Both the position numbers and the translations under genes were made by a program. From a virus, in IMG/VR virus record IMGVR_UViG_3300032050_000177, positions 1 to 54,624 of that record: a DNA stretch of 54,624 nt; one strand, given 5' to 3'. The notes below the pieces were generated by a model. It saw only the letters and a program-made list of their open reading frames with translations, was not told the origin of the DNA and searched no databases. Position 1 is the stretch's first letter, and each line of letters starts with the position of its first letter. Below are positions 1 to 8,628 of this stretch, one piece after another.

Positions 1-2097
1 TCCTGTATAAATGTATCCATAGTTAAATGAATTGTCATTAAAGGTGTAGGAGTTGGTTCCTTGACCATAATCATACCAAAAACTACCGAAAGCGCTTTCT
101 GAGTTATATCCCAAACTTCTATATGAAGAGTAATCATTAAACACTAAAGAACTAAAAGCAAAGTCTATTCTTTTATCAATAAATGAATTGTCATTCAAAA
201 CCACATTAGAACAGTTAAATCTTCCAATAAACAGATAAGTACTCTCGCCACTATAATCATTAAAAGTCATGGATTGGCAAGGTATATCGAAATAAGTTCC
301 ATAGTTTCCTAGTCCAAATATTTGTGAATTGTGATTAAAAATATAATTGTTGCTACTAGTCATTAGAGAGCTATAAAAAGTTATGCTACTATAGTTATTG
401 AGAGTTAAGTTTCCAGCTATATTTGCTCCATTATTTAAAGCGGCCTCATTAACATAACTATCATTTAGAATAATATTTGGCACATTGTAAGTTGCACTTA
501 GGTACGGTTGTATGCTACCATCAATACTACTACCATTATTAAATGTTATAGTAGGAACAACAACATTATTACCAATATAGATAATCTTATTACCATAATA
601 CGCAAAATTACTATTATTATTAAAAGTAACAGTATAACTCACAGTAATATTAATGTCAAAATTTATATTTCCAACACTACTAGTACCAACAGTTAGATTT
701 TTACATTTGGCCAAAGTTTCTATACTTACTCCAAGACTAACAGTATTTACATTAGCTAATATAACAACGCTATCAATTTGATTTTGGGGAACTGTTCCAG
801 CGTCTGGTAGTCCTATGGCCCCGTTGATGGGAATTGTGCAACTTTCATCCAACCACCAGTTGTTAAGATTACTCCAATCACCATCAGTGGTGGCGTTGTT
901 ATAGTAGTAAGTTAAACTATAATCATTTGGATAGGAGCTATTCCATGTGATTGTTCCAGTTATGGTGCTTCGTTTAATACTACTATCATTAAAAGTAACA
1001 TCTCCAGTGATGTTTCCGCTAACGCCAAGAGCAGAATTATCATTAAAAGTTGTGTTTGCATTAATGGTACCAGTATTTATATAACTAGAATCATTAAAGA
1101 TGACACTACCAGTGCCTCCATTTGAGAACACATTTATTCCACCATTGTGAACTGAATTATTATTAAATGTTATAGTTGCACTAGCATCAGTCATGTTCAT
1201 TTGTATTGAACCACTAGGTACTGCTAGTATTGATGATCCATTAAATATTGCGCTGTTTGTTATATTGGAGTTTGTTCTCATCTCAGCATCAGTTATAGTG
1301 AAATTTGCAACTGTTGGTTCGCTTCCACTATTACTAGTTATATTTGCACTAGCAACTACGCTATCAATATTTTGAGGTAAGCCTATAAGCGTTGTTATGG
1401 GTACGGTGAATCCGCTATCCAGCCACCAGTTGCCTATATTATTCCAGTCGTTGTCTACGACTCCGTTGAAATAGTAGGTTAATCCATCTCCATCGGGGTG
1501 ATAAGTACTATTCCATGTAATGGTTCCAGTTACATTACCTCGTTTTATACTATTATCATTGAATTCAGCGTTTCCAGTGATATACCCGCCTTGTGTTCCA
1601 TCCCAAACCCCAAGAATACTACTATCATTAAATGTTACAGTTATATTATTTCCGTCTATTGGACCAATACAATAACTATTATTATTAAATGTAACATTAC
1701 CAGTTATACCATATTGTGTTCCAGTACCATCATGATATGAACTATCATTAAAAACAACATTTCCAACGATAACCCCATTATCATTAAATGAAGTGTCATT
1801 AAAAACAACACTACCATTAATTTGTGCTAAAAGGCTTGTTGAATCGTTAAAAGTAGCAGTTCCGGTTACTGTTAGAATTGTGCTTGATAACTGAATGGTA
1901 TAACTTCCACCACCAATAGTAAAGTCTATTACTGTTGGGGCGCTTCCACTATTACTACTAATGGTTGCACTAGCAATCACACTATCACTACTAGTTGGTA
2001 ATGCTGATGCTGGTGTTGTAAAGCCGCTATCATCCCACCAGTTGCCTAGAGTATTCCAATCACCATCTACAGCACTGTTAAAATATAATGTGGCCAT
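1..2097 (-). CDS. Beta-repeat adhesin / tail protein, 3' end cut by window
   Basis: The minus strand is open without a stop from an ATG at 2097 to the window edge (699 codons), preceded by a GGGAGA ribosome site. The product is built from short repeats resembling VTFNDNS or VTFNNNS, many Asn, Thr and Gly, as expected of a parallel beta-helix or beta-roll. A larger module beginning with a motif like DGDWNTLGNWWDDSGF occurs three times (starting near residues 9, 223 and 403), each followed by a fresh run of FNDNS repeats. This organisation is typical of phage and bacterial surface adhesins, so a receptor-binding or virion decoration role is inferred. No catalytic motif is seen. The C-terminus is missing, so full length is unknown. 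Open reading frames on the other strand here are shadows of the repeats. Confidence 0.85.
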   Translation of the reverse strand, partial: MATLYFNSAVDGDWNTLGNWWDDSGFTTPASALPTSSDSVIASATISSNSGSAPTVIDFTIGGGSYTIQLSSTILTVTGTATFNDSTSLLAQINGSVVFNDTSFNDNGVIVGNVVFNDSSYHDGTGTQYGITGNVTFNNNSYCIGPIDGNNITVTFNDSSILGVWDGTQGGYITGNAEFNDNSIKRGNVTGTITWNSTYHPDGDGLTYYFNGVVDNDWNNIGNWWLDSGFTVPITTLIGLPQNIDSVVASANITSNSGSEPTVANFTITDAEMRTNSNITNSAIFNGSSILAVPSGSIQMNMTDASATITFNNNSVHNGGINVFSNGGTGSVIFNDSSYINTGTINANTTFNDNSALGVSGNITGDVTFNDSSIKRSTITGTITWNSSYPNDYSLTYYYNNATTDGDWSNLNNWWLDESCTIPINGAIGLPDAGTVPQNQIDSVVILANVNTVSLGVSIETLAKCKNLTVGTSSVGNINFDINITVSYTVTFNNNSNFAYYGNKIIYIGNNVVVPTITFNNGSSIDGSIQPYLSATYNVPNIILNDSYVNEAALNNGANIAGNLTLNNYSSITFYSSLMTSSNNYIFNHNSQIFGLGNYGTYFDIPCQSMTFNDYSGESTYLFIGRFNCSNVVLNDNSFIDKRIDFAFSSLVFNDYSSYRSLGYNSESAFGSFWYDYGQGTNSYTFNDNSFNYGYIYTG

Positions 2098-2111
2098 CTT
2101 TTCTCCCTAAT

Positions 2112-2423
2112 TTATTGAATTGGTCGTACAGGAGGAGAGAACAATGATTGTAGGACCTTGCTTGGTTCGTTTCCTAATAATTCGATTATTCTAGCCTCTA
2201 CTTCTGCTTGAGTATAGTCGCCAATAGTTGTATAACTTTCACCTTCCCAAAGAACTAGTGGCATAGGAAGTGGTCTTATTTGAACAATAACATTTTTACG
2301 CTCAACACTATCAATAATAGTAACGTCAAGGTTATTTAAAGTTATAGGATTAAAATTTCTAACCGACCCATCTTGTCGTGTTATGCTGGGTGGTGTTATA
2401 GTAATTGGATCTGTTAAATTCAT
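2112..2423 (-). CDS. Small conserved-looking tail-region protein
   Basis: A 103-residue protein with an AAGGAG site before its ATG. I do not recognise a family. The N-terminal part (ITITPPSITRQDGSVRNFNP) resembles short beta-rich virion proteins, and residues 60-95 hold an acidic amphipathic helix (YTQAEVEARIIELL). It lies 14 bases upstream of the beta-repeat adhesin in the same direction, so it is probably co-transcribed and may be an adaptor or chaperone for the fibre. That role is inferred from position only. Confidence 0.7.
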   Translation of the reverse strand: MNLTDPITITPPSITRQDGSVRNFNPITLNNLDVTIIDSVERKNVIVQIRPLPMPLVLWEGESYTTIGDYTQAEVEARIIELLGNEPSKVLQSLFSPPVRPIQ

Positions 2424-2438
2424 AGTTTTCTCCTTGTA

Positions 2439-3374
2439 TTAATAGCCGGGAACAAATGCTACAACGTCCCATTTGTCTCGTCCAGAGTGATATGTGGCGG
2501 CAAAAATGTCCATTTTATTGGCGGCTGTACTCCAAGGAAGTGGACTAGTTGCACTACTGGGAATAACAAATTTATCTCCAAGAGTTACTCCTCTATTACC
2601 ATTACCATCTTGAAGTATTCTCCAACGAACTGTTTTACCATTTACAGGATTGGTGGGATTGGCTAATGTGGTATTATCTGTTAAAGTAACATCAAAAACT
2701 TCGCCCAAAGAACAATCTGTGCTTAGAGTGGTATTAAAAGTTAATGAAACTACTGTTGGAGAATATGTTATGGGGGAATCTAAATATAACACTTGTGGAA
2801 TACCTGATCCATCACCAGTAACAATATTTCTTAAATGACCAGCTTGCCAGTTAAGTTCATAACCAACAGTGCAATTTAAACTAATTCCACCATTACCACC
2901 AACCCCACTATCAAAAGACCCTTCGGCAAGGCTAGAATTATTACTTAAATTAACCCCACTAAAGGTTGGGAAATTAAAAGTATTTAGATCTTGATCAAAA
3001 GGATTTGGTATATTAGGAATATCTCTTCCATCAATATTTAATCTATATCCTGATCCAACATTTTCCCAGTAAGTTGTATCAGTTACTGGAATACTTTCAT
3101 TATCAAATTTTGCTCTATATAAATTACCACTACTATAAACAAGATCATTAACAAGATATCTTGTTCCGTCAGCAAGAGTATGATTGCTAGTCCATTCTAC
3201 AGCAGCATCAAATGAAGACCCTCCACCACCGCCCCCAATAGCGACACTTATTTGACTTAAACTAATCTTTTTAGTAACGCTAGACCCAGATGGATCGTCC
3301 ATGAATAAGAAAACGTCATCGTTACTTAAACTGCCGCTACCTTCTGGAAACTCGTTTATTCTTTGAATTGGCAT
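2439..3374 (-). CDS. Tail fibre protein with CBM5/12-like segment
   Basis: A 311-residue structural protein. The first 45 residues (INEFPEGSGSLSNDDVFLFM followed by VTKKISLSQI) match the usual N-terminal attachment segment of phage tail fibres. A poly-Gly hinge at about residues 48-53 follows. Residues 58-108 have the aromatic pattern of carbohydrate-binding module 5/12: a WTSN start, LVNDLVYSSGNLYRAK in the middle and TTYWENVG at the end. The rest is beta-rich with a C-terminal DKWDVVAF motif common in fibre heads. I infer a fibre that binds a surface glycan such as a chitin-like or N-acetylglucosamine polymer; substrate is not shown by the sequence. Confidence 0.8.
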   Translation of the reverse strand: MPIQRINEFPEGSGSLSNDDVFLFMDDPSGSSVTKKISLSQISVAIGGGGGGSSFDAAVEWTSNHTLADGTRYLVNDLVYSSGNLYRAKFDNESIPVTDTTYWENVGSGYRLNIDGRDIPNIPNPFDQDLNTFNFPTFSGVNLSNNSSLAEGSFDSGVGGNGGISLNCTVGYELNWQAGHLRNIVTGDGSGIPQVLYLDSPITYSPTVVSLTFNTTLSTDCSLGEVFDVTLTDNTTLANPTNPVNGKTVRWRILQDGNGNRGVTLGDKFVIPSSATSPLPWSTAANKMDIFAATYHSGRDKWDVVAFVPGY

Positions 3375-3375
3375 A

Positions 3376-3597
3376 TTAAGCTCCCACTATTACTTGGTTG
3401 CCTAGGGTATAGTATGTTACATCATCGAATCTATTACCATATTTAGATTCTAAAGCTTCGTAGCTGATGCCAACATCTTGTGCTGAACTTGCTACATAGT
3501 TACCAGTTCTTGTGCAGTATACAACGGCAGAGCCGGTATTTTGGGTTTCTCGGCCTGGATCTACGTTTGTTACAACGTCTACGGTTGAAATTGGCAT
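3376..3597 (-). CDS. Small unknown protein in fibre operon
   Basis: A 73-residue protein, 1 base from the next fibre gene, so almost certainly in the same operon. It begins MPISTVDVVTNVDPGRETQN and ends in a beta-rich DVTYYTLGNQVIVGA. No family recognised and no membrane segment. Similar tiny proteins often sit between fibre genes and decorate or fold them, but that is only context. The 130 bases upstream contain no gene. Confidence 0.6.
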   Translation of the reverse strand: MPISTVDVVTNVDPGRETQNTGSAVVYCTRTGNYVASSAQDVGISYEALESKYGNRFDDVTYYTLGNQVIVGA

Positions 3598-3728
3598 GAT
3601 TTTAACCTCATATTAGGGGGAAATACATAATAGTATACACTTATTATATGCTGGCGGCTTAAGTAAAAGCACGATCAATATCGTTTTCTGTTAAGACTAA
3701 AATTTGACTTAATTGACAATATAGAAAG

Positions 3729-4049
3729 TTACTCCATTACTATTGGATCTTGAGGTAATAATAATAAAGCGTCACTCCAAGGGATAACCTCCACTTCTTT
3801 GCCTAATATTTCTTTATCAGCCGCAGCCCACATATCTGCGAGCAGCCCTCCCGGCAACACCTCCGTCAGAATGTCGGCACAGAGCATGAGCCGCCCATCG
3901 GTCAGCGTGAGCGGCATCGGGACGCAGTTGGACGAGCCGTGCAGCCGGTGTAGCTCCGCGAGGCGACCGGCGAGGGCGGGCGTGAACACCAAGGCCAGAA
4001 CCTTAGCATCCTCATACGAGATCGGCAGCGTAAGATCGAAGAGCGTCAT
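3729..4049 (-). CDS. Small protein of the GC-rich tail cassette
   Basis: A 106-residue protein whose start ATG overlaps the stop of the gene before it (ATGA), indicating translational coupling. The 5' two thirds are strikingly GC-rich with C/G-ending codons, while the last 30 or so codons (EILGKEVEVIPWSDALLLLP) return to the AT-rich usage of the rest of the window. The product is Leu/Ala rich; no family recognised. With its partner it looks like a tail-fibre assembly or chaperone pair, by position only. Confidence 0.65.
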   Translation of the reverse strand: MTLFDLTLPISYEDAKVLALVFTPALAGRLAELHRLHGSSNCVPMPLTLTDGRLMLCADILTEVLPGGLLADMWAAADKEILGKEVEVIPWSDALLLLPQDPIVME

Positions 4050-4920
4050 GGAATAGCCGCGCGAACGTCTGACATAAGTTGCGACACAAGGCGATCTAGC
4101 AAAATTAAATCCACGCCAGCCCCAAGGCTGTAAAACGACACCCTGCCGTTGCTGTAGATGTCAATGGCGCCTTCGCCGCCGTTGCCGTTGCGAGCAAGGA
4201 CGGCGACCGTGATATTTCCAAACAATGCGCTCGCGCCAACGATTGTCTCTGAGATTGCGTTTCCGCGAGCAGTGTATGAAACAGAATATGCGTTGCGGCT
4301 TGCGCCAATAAACCCAGCCGCCCTTAAGTTGGCCGCGCTGTCACCTGCATTGAAGGCAACTCTTGGCCTAATCCGCAAATTACCTCCGTATAGCAGGGCC
4401 AACACTGCTGATCCGATATATTGGCTAGTGGCTGCAACCGTCCCGATGTCGGTAACGAACACAGACAGGTGGGCGTTGTTTGGATTAAAAAATGCGTCTT
4501 GCCTGTTTGTCCACAAATACTTCGACGTGCCATTGCCCCTTAACCCCGGTGTCGCGCCGCCTCTTGCGTAATCGCCGCTGACGAAATTGAAGTTTGTCGG
4601 CGTTGCCCCTTTGAGAGGTTGCAGGCATCCGGCCAGCGAGCGAGCGCCGCACAGAATGCAGCAGTCGGTTATCGAATCCCAGACGCCGTTCGCCTTGCAG
4701 GCTTGAACAAACGAATTAAACGCCGTTCGTACGCGAGGCTCAAGCGGCGCACCGTCCGCCGCTTCGACACGCTGGATGTAGCCCAAGGCGTCAGCGTCGT
4801 ATGCGTATGGATCGCCGGGCATCGACACCGCCACTGGCCTGCCCAGCAGTCCTCGCGGCATCGTCGCAAACTGCGTCGGCGGAGTCAGGATGCCGGGATT
4901 CATAGATCGGCACCCAAAGC
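3830..4920. other. GC-rich island with foreign codon usage
   Basis: About 1.1 kb that is clearly GC-rich (runs such as CCTCCCGGCAACACCTCC) inside a strongly AT-rich tail region. Both edges fall within coding sequence: the left edge inside the small gene ending at 3729, the right edge near the ATGA junction at 4900-4903. Reading frames and coupling signals stay intact across both edges, which argues for a functional cassette acquired by recombination and against simple assembly error, though the latter is not excluded. Confidence 0.75.
4046..4903 (-). CDS. GC-rich phage structural protein, LamG-like candidate
   Basis: A 285-residue protein. I place the start at 4903 (MNPGILTPPTQF), where ATGA overlaps the stop of the upstream gene; the longer frame to 4969 merely reads the upstream gene in another frame. 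Residues 30-110 carry DADALGYIQRVEAADG and later SFVQACKANGVWDSI, a segment I recognise as recurrent in phage tail proteins, followed by a beta-rich region with LRGNGTSKYLW and NNAHLSVFV typical of LamG/jelly-roll folds. Base and codon use are unlike all neighbours, pointing to recent transfer. A glycan-binding fibre head is inferred. Confidence 0.8.
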   Translation of the reverse strand: MNPGILTPPTQFATMPRGLLGRPVAVSMPGDPYAYDADALGYIQRVEAADGAPLEPRVRTAFNSFVQACKANGVWDSITDCCILCGARSLAGCLQPLKGATPTNFNFVSGDYARGGATPGLRGNGTSKYLWTNRQDAFFNPNNAHLSVFVTDIGTVAATSQYIGSAVLALLYGGNLRIRPRVAFNAGDSAANLRAAGFIGASRNAYSVSYTARGNAISETIVGASALFGNITVAVLARNGNGGEGAIDIYSNGRVSFYSLGAGVDLILLDRLVSQLMSDVRAAIP

Positions 4921-5289
4921 CGTCACAACTCCAGCATTTACAGTATGAACAGTTGCTCTTAATGACCATGATGAAGATGGTAATACAAGATTACTATATG
5001 ATGTACTAACTCTGGTTTGTTTTGCACTCTGAGAACCTGTAGCAGCAGGAATTGCCACCTCATCAAATAAATAATAGGATGATCCATCATATAAAAATAG
5101 CCTAACCATTGTGGCAGACGATACTGTAGCTGTCATTTGAACAACAACTTCGGCAATTCTAGTTCCAGACGATGCTCCAGTAATTACTGTAACTATATTG
5201 GTAGGAGATGTGTATGATGTGTCGGCAGAACCAGATAGTGCTATTGAGCCTATTCTTGGTGTAACAGCAAATTGAGGACTTAAAGCCAT
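4900..5289 (-). CDS. Small beta-rich virion protein
   Basis: A 129-residue protein with an AAGGAG site ahead of the ATG. It is Ser/Thr/Val rich with alternating hydrophobics (RIAEVVVQMTATVSSATMVR) and a YDGSSYYLFDE turn, consistent with a single beta-sandwich domain seen in phage baseplate or capsid decoration proteins. Its stop overlaps the start of the GC-rich gene by ATGA; the GC shift begins just at this junction, so this gene appears to belong to the native AT-rich operon. Confidence 0.7.
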   Translation of the reverse strand: MALSPQFAVTPRIGSIALSGSADTSYTSPTNIVTVITGASSGTRIAEVVVQMTATVSSATMVRLFLYDGSSYYLFDEVAIPAATGSQSAKQTRVSTSYSNLVLPSSSWSLRATVHTVNAGVVTALGADL

Positions 5290-5299
5290 AAATTTCTCC

Positions 5300-8176
5300 T
5301 TATCTAAAACTTGACCATAAATATAAATTTGAACTATTTATTATATTAATACTATTATTAATTGTAAAGTTGCCACTAGTAGAATTTATTATTATTCCAC
5401 TACCACCAGTAATATTAGTAACCGGTAATAATCCACTAACGCTAGTATTAAAATCTGTAATATCAGAAGACGTATGAGTATGACCAACAAGACTAACACC
5501 AGTACTATTTACTGTTAGTGAAGTAAAATTACCACTAGCAGCATTAATAAGACCACTAGCATTTAATCCATTGCTAAAAGTATGAAGTGCGCTAATGGTT
5601 CTATTATTATCAATATGAACATATTGGTTATGATCATCGTCTGCTAATCCGAACAAACTACCGTGATCGTTTTGAACAACACCCACAGCTGTTGATTGTA
5701 TAGTAACTCTAAGATCAAGAATACTTTGTAAACTACTCTTAGGAGTATTAGTATAACTATTGTTGGTTCGAAAAATTAATCGATATAATGGTCTTATTTC
5801 TTGTGTGGGAATATTAGTGAGATTAATATCGCTCCAAGTATTATTATTTTCAGCACTATTTAAACTACTATCTTGTCTTTGACCAACTATAGCAAGAATA
5901 GGATCATTAATATCGTTTGTTGCCACAATCCACATTGCGAAAAATCTATCGTTAGTAACATTTGGTGTTGTCCAAGTTCCTCCACTAAGCAAATTATACT
6001 GAGCGCGTGTGCCGTTGTATTTTACTGGGAACGCTGTGGCAGGGTCTCTTACCCACTGTCCCGTACTTCCACTATGATAATAAGTGGGAATATAAGCTAT
6101 TGGACTTAATGGTTGCACGAATTCATTTGCACTGTTAGTGCCATTATCGTCAGTGATATCAATAATAATATCTTCTTGATATAACACACCATCAGATATG
6201 TCTATTTGAGCATGACTATTAGAAGATCCATTACCTAATAGTGTATACCCTCCAATACTTAATCCGCTAATATATTGCATACCAAAAGTGTTGTGAATCC
6301 ATTTATGGGTTACGCTATCCATTCGTATTCCGTGACGTTCTTCACCAAAAAACGTGCTTTGGTTTATGTCACTATTCCAGTGAATAAATCCGATTGGAAT
6401 ATCAGTATCAAAATCAAAGCCGGTAGTTTTTGTGTGTAGAGTATATGGTGACGTAGTATCAAAGTGCAGATAATTTAATGCTGTTCCACTACCAAGCACA
6501 ACAGTCTCAACACCACTTTTAATAACCTTAACTCCTTCTGCATAAATAGCATAAGATCCACCAGAAATTGCCGGTTGTATTGTGAATGTGCGAGAACTAT
6601 CATCAAAACTAATTATACTATCAGTTCTATTAACAAATCCTTGAGGTTCTTGACTTAGTATATTAATTTCAGTATGACGATTGTCTATCGTTAGAATACC
6701 AGAAGGATCATTATAAGTTAAACTTACTCCTGTTCCAGCAACCAATAATTGGCTAACTCTATCATCAACTTCCTCTGTTGTTAATCCTAATTGACCAGTA
6801 ACTGATACTGTAAAGACTGATCCGCTAGAACTAACCCCGATATTGCTACCAGCTAATATATTTGTTACAGGAAGTAGTCCGCTTACTGAGGTATTAAAGT
6901 CGGTTATTTCGGATGCTGTGTGGGTATGACCCACAATACTATAATTGCCACTCGGTTGTAATCCAGTGGCGCTAATAGTTAATGAGTCTGCTATATTGTC
7001 ATAATTTAAATTGATATAACTACCAGCTTCTAATAAAGTAGATACTTCTTGATCAATACCATCCCCAAAATCTGTAATATCAGTATAATTATGGGTGTGA
7101 ACACTATTAGCATAATTTCCGCTAGGTTGTAATCCACTCACACTTATTGTATAAGTATTATTATTAAAAGAAGAATTAATATAGCCCGTTCCCGTTACGC
7201 TAGGCAACAAACCACTAACACTACTATCAAAATTAGTAATATCACTACTGGTATGATAGTGAATTCCGCTAGCGTATACTCCGCTTGCCTGCTTATTATC
7301 TAAAGCCGTTTGCAAGCCAGTTACATCATTAATAGAATGATTGTGGCCAACAATGCTATAATTACCACTGGGCTGTTTGCCATCCAGAATATTTTGTAGA
7401 TTTGTTATATCGCCAACAACGTGTTGGTGTGTTAAACTGGCTTTTCCATCTAGCGCGGATTGAGTCGCTGTACTTATTGGCTTATTAAGATCGCTAGTAT
7501 TATCTACATTTGATAATCCAACATCGCCCTTGTTTAAAGTTACATTTCCATATTTGCCAGCAACGCTTTTAATTGGGGAATATCCACTAACAGCCGATTC
7601 AAAGTTTGTGATATCATTGGCAACGTGAGAGTGTCCAACTATAGAGTAATTGCCACTAGGCTGTAATCCTGACGTACTGATAGTAAGCGTATTAGCATTA
7701 TCATTATAATTTAGTGTAATATTAGAACCGGCCAATAGTAAGTTAGATACTCTATCATCAACTTGCTCTGGAGTTAGGCCAAATTCGCCCGTTACTGCCA
7801 CGGTATAGTTTGTGCCGCTTTTTGTTACCGATATGCCGCTACCAGCAGAAACGTTAGTAATCGTTAAAAGGCCACTTACCGCCTGTGCAAAATCTAGTAT
7901 ATTACTACTTTGTAGATTAGGATTAGACAACCCTATAGTCAATGAGTCAGTGCCAGAAGCTAATACTATGCCAGAACCGGCTTGCAAAAACTGAGATATT
8001 CTTGTATTTAAAAGATTAGTAACTTCAAGCGGGGTAAATGTTAGTCCGCTCTCAATCTGTATAATATTATTATCAAAAGTTTGTACTTCAATAGAGGCAG
8101 GATTATTTCCTATAGAAGTTTCAATCTGTATAGATTTTACTGGATTGTCTTCTATTTGTACTGTAAAAGATGACAT
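5300..8176 (-). CDS. Long tail fibre with repeated GHxH modules
   Basis: A 958-residue fibre. Residues 1-500 and the C-terminus hold many copies of a module with the pattern LQPSGNYSIVGHSH then DITNF.SAVSGLLP, separated by AGSGI or AGSNI turns. The GHxH pairs resemble metal-coordinating histidines of trimeric phage fibre shafts such as T4 gp12 (known biology; metal binding here is inferred). A central non-repeated region of about 330 residues (near 505-840) likely forms a globular head, followed by DHGSLFGLADDDHNQY, a recurrent fibre motif. It sits in one operon with the other fibre genes. A trimeric side or long tail fibre is most likely. Confidence 0.88.
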   Translation of the reverse strand: MSSFTVQIEDNPVKSIQIETSIGNNPASIEVQTFDNNIIQIESGLTFTPLEVTNLLNTRISQFLQAGSGIVLASGTDSLTIGLSNPNLQSSNILDFAQAVSGLLTITNVSAGSGISVTKSGTNYTVAVTGEFGLTPEQVDDRVSNLLLAGSNITLNYNDNANTLTISTSGLQPSGNYSIVGHSHVANDITNFESAVSGYSPIKSVAGKYGNVTLNKGDVGLSNVDNTSDLNKPISTATQSALDGKASLTHQHVVGDITNLQNILDGKQPSGNYSIVGHNHSINDVTGLQTALDNKQASGVYASGIHYHTSSDITNFDSSVSGLLPSVTGTGYINSSFNNNTYTISVSGLQPSGNYANSVHTHNYTDITDFGDGIDQEVSTLLEAGSYINLNYDNIADSLTISATGLQPSGNYSIVGHTHTASEITDFNTSVSGLLPVTNILAGSNIGVSSSGSVFTVSVTGQLGLTTEEVDDRVSQLLVAGTGVSLTYNDPSGILTIDNRHTEINILSQEPQGFVNRTDSIISFDDSSRTFTIQPAISGGSYAIYAEGVKVIKSGVETVVLGSGTALNYLHFDTTSPYTLHTKTTGFDFDTDIPIGFIHWNSDINQSTFFGEERHGIRMDSVTHKWIHNTFGMQYISGLSIGGYTLLGNGSSNSHAQIDISDGVLYQEDIIIDITDDNGTNSANEFVQPLSPIAYIPTYYHSGSTGQWVRDPATAFPVKYNGTRAQYNLLSGGTWTTPNVTNDRFFAMWIVATNDINDPILAIVGQRQDSSLNSAENNNTWSDINLTNIPTQEIRPLYRLIFRTNNSYTNTPKSSLQSILDLRVTIQSTAVGVVQNDHGSLFGLADDDHNQYVHIDNNRTISALHTFSNGLNASGLINAASGNFTSLTVNSTGVSLVGHTHTSSDITDFNTSVSGLLPVTNITGGSGIIINSTSGNFTINNSINIINSSNLYLWSSFR

Positions 8177-8201
8177 ACTAGAGCTTCCTACTTTCTACTA
8201 G

Positions 8202-8600
8202 TTAGCAACTTAGTTGATCAGAGGTTTGGCTAAACCTCTTTACTATAGTAATTGTTCCATATAATACTCTAATAATCTTTTGCCCGCCACCCACATATAA
8301 ATCTTCTGGCATTTGAAGTTCTAAATCATATTTAGCTTGATTAAAATTAAAGCTATTTGTTGTAGACGCTGGGAGCATTAGTGTGAGCTTACCAGCCGCA
8401 ACGTCGGTAGTGAATCTATACTCTGAATAATTCGTATTATTAGTCACAAAGGTGTAAACGGTGCCAGACCCAGTTTTAAAAACTAGTCTACCGCACCATC
8501 CAGCTATATTAATAGGATTTCCACTTTCGTCTTTATGAACTAAAGACATTTGAAATGAAGAACCCTGCTCTATAGAAAAATCATGTTTTGATGCGGGCAT
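8202..8600 (-). CDS. Baseplate/neck structural protein candidate
   Basis: A 132-residue protein starting MPASKHDFSIEQGSSFQMSL. The early QGSSF motif, a KDESGNPINIAGW segment and alternating beta strands are the pattern of small immunoglobulin-like proteins found near fibres in cyanophages and related marine phages (recognised by pattern, not by search). It precedes the long fibre gene by 25 bases in the same operon. A role as connector between fibre and baseplate is inferred. Confidence 0.7.
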   Translation of the reverse strand: MPASKHDFSIEQGSSFQMSLVHKDESGNPINIAGWCGRLVFKTGSGTVYTFVTNNTNYSEYRFTTDVAAGKLTLMLPASTTNSFNFNQAKYDLELQMPEDLYVGGGQKIIRVLYGTITIVKRFSQTSDQLSC

Positions 8601-8628
8601 AGTTTATTCCTCTTGTGTCAGTAAGATA

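Noticed and set aside
508-1740. Plus-strand frames rich in Ile/Asn/Thr
   Set aside because: Low-complexity mirrors of the FNDNS repeats on the minus strand; no ribosome sites.
3643-3648. TATAAT upstream of the 3376 gene as a sigma70 promoter
   Set aside because: No -35 match at 15-19 bases; kept only as a possible late motif.
4105-4948. Several long reading frames on both strands across the GC-rich island
   Set aside because: They are shadows produced by GC-rich codons of the 4046 gene; only one frame keeps the ATGA couplings.
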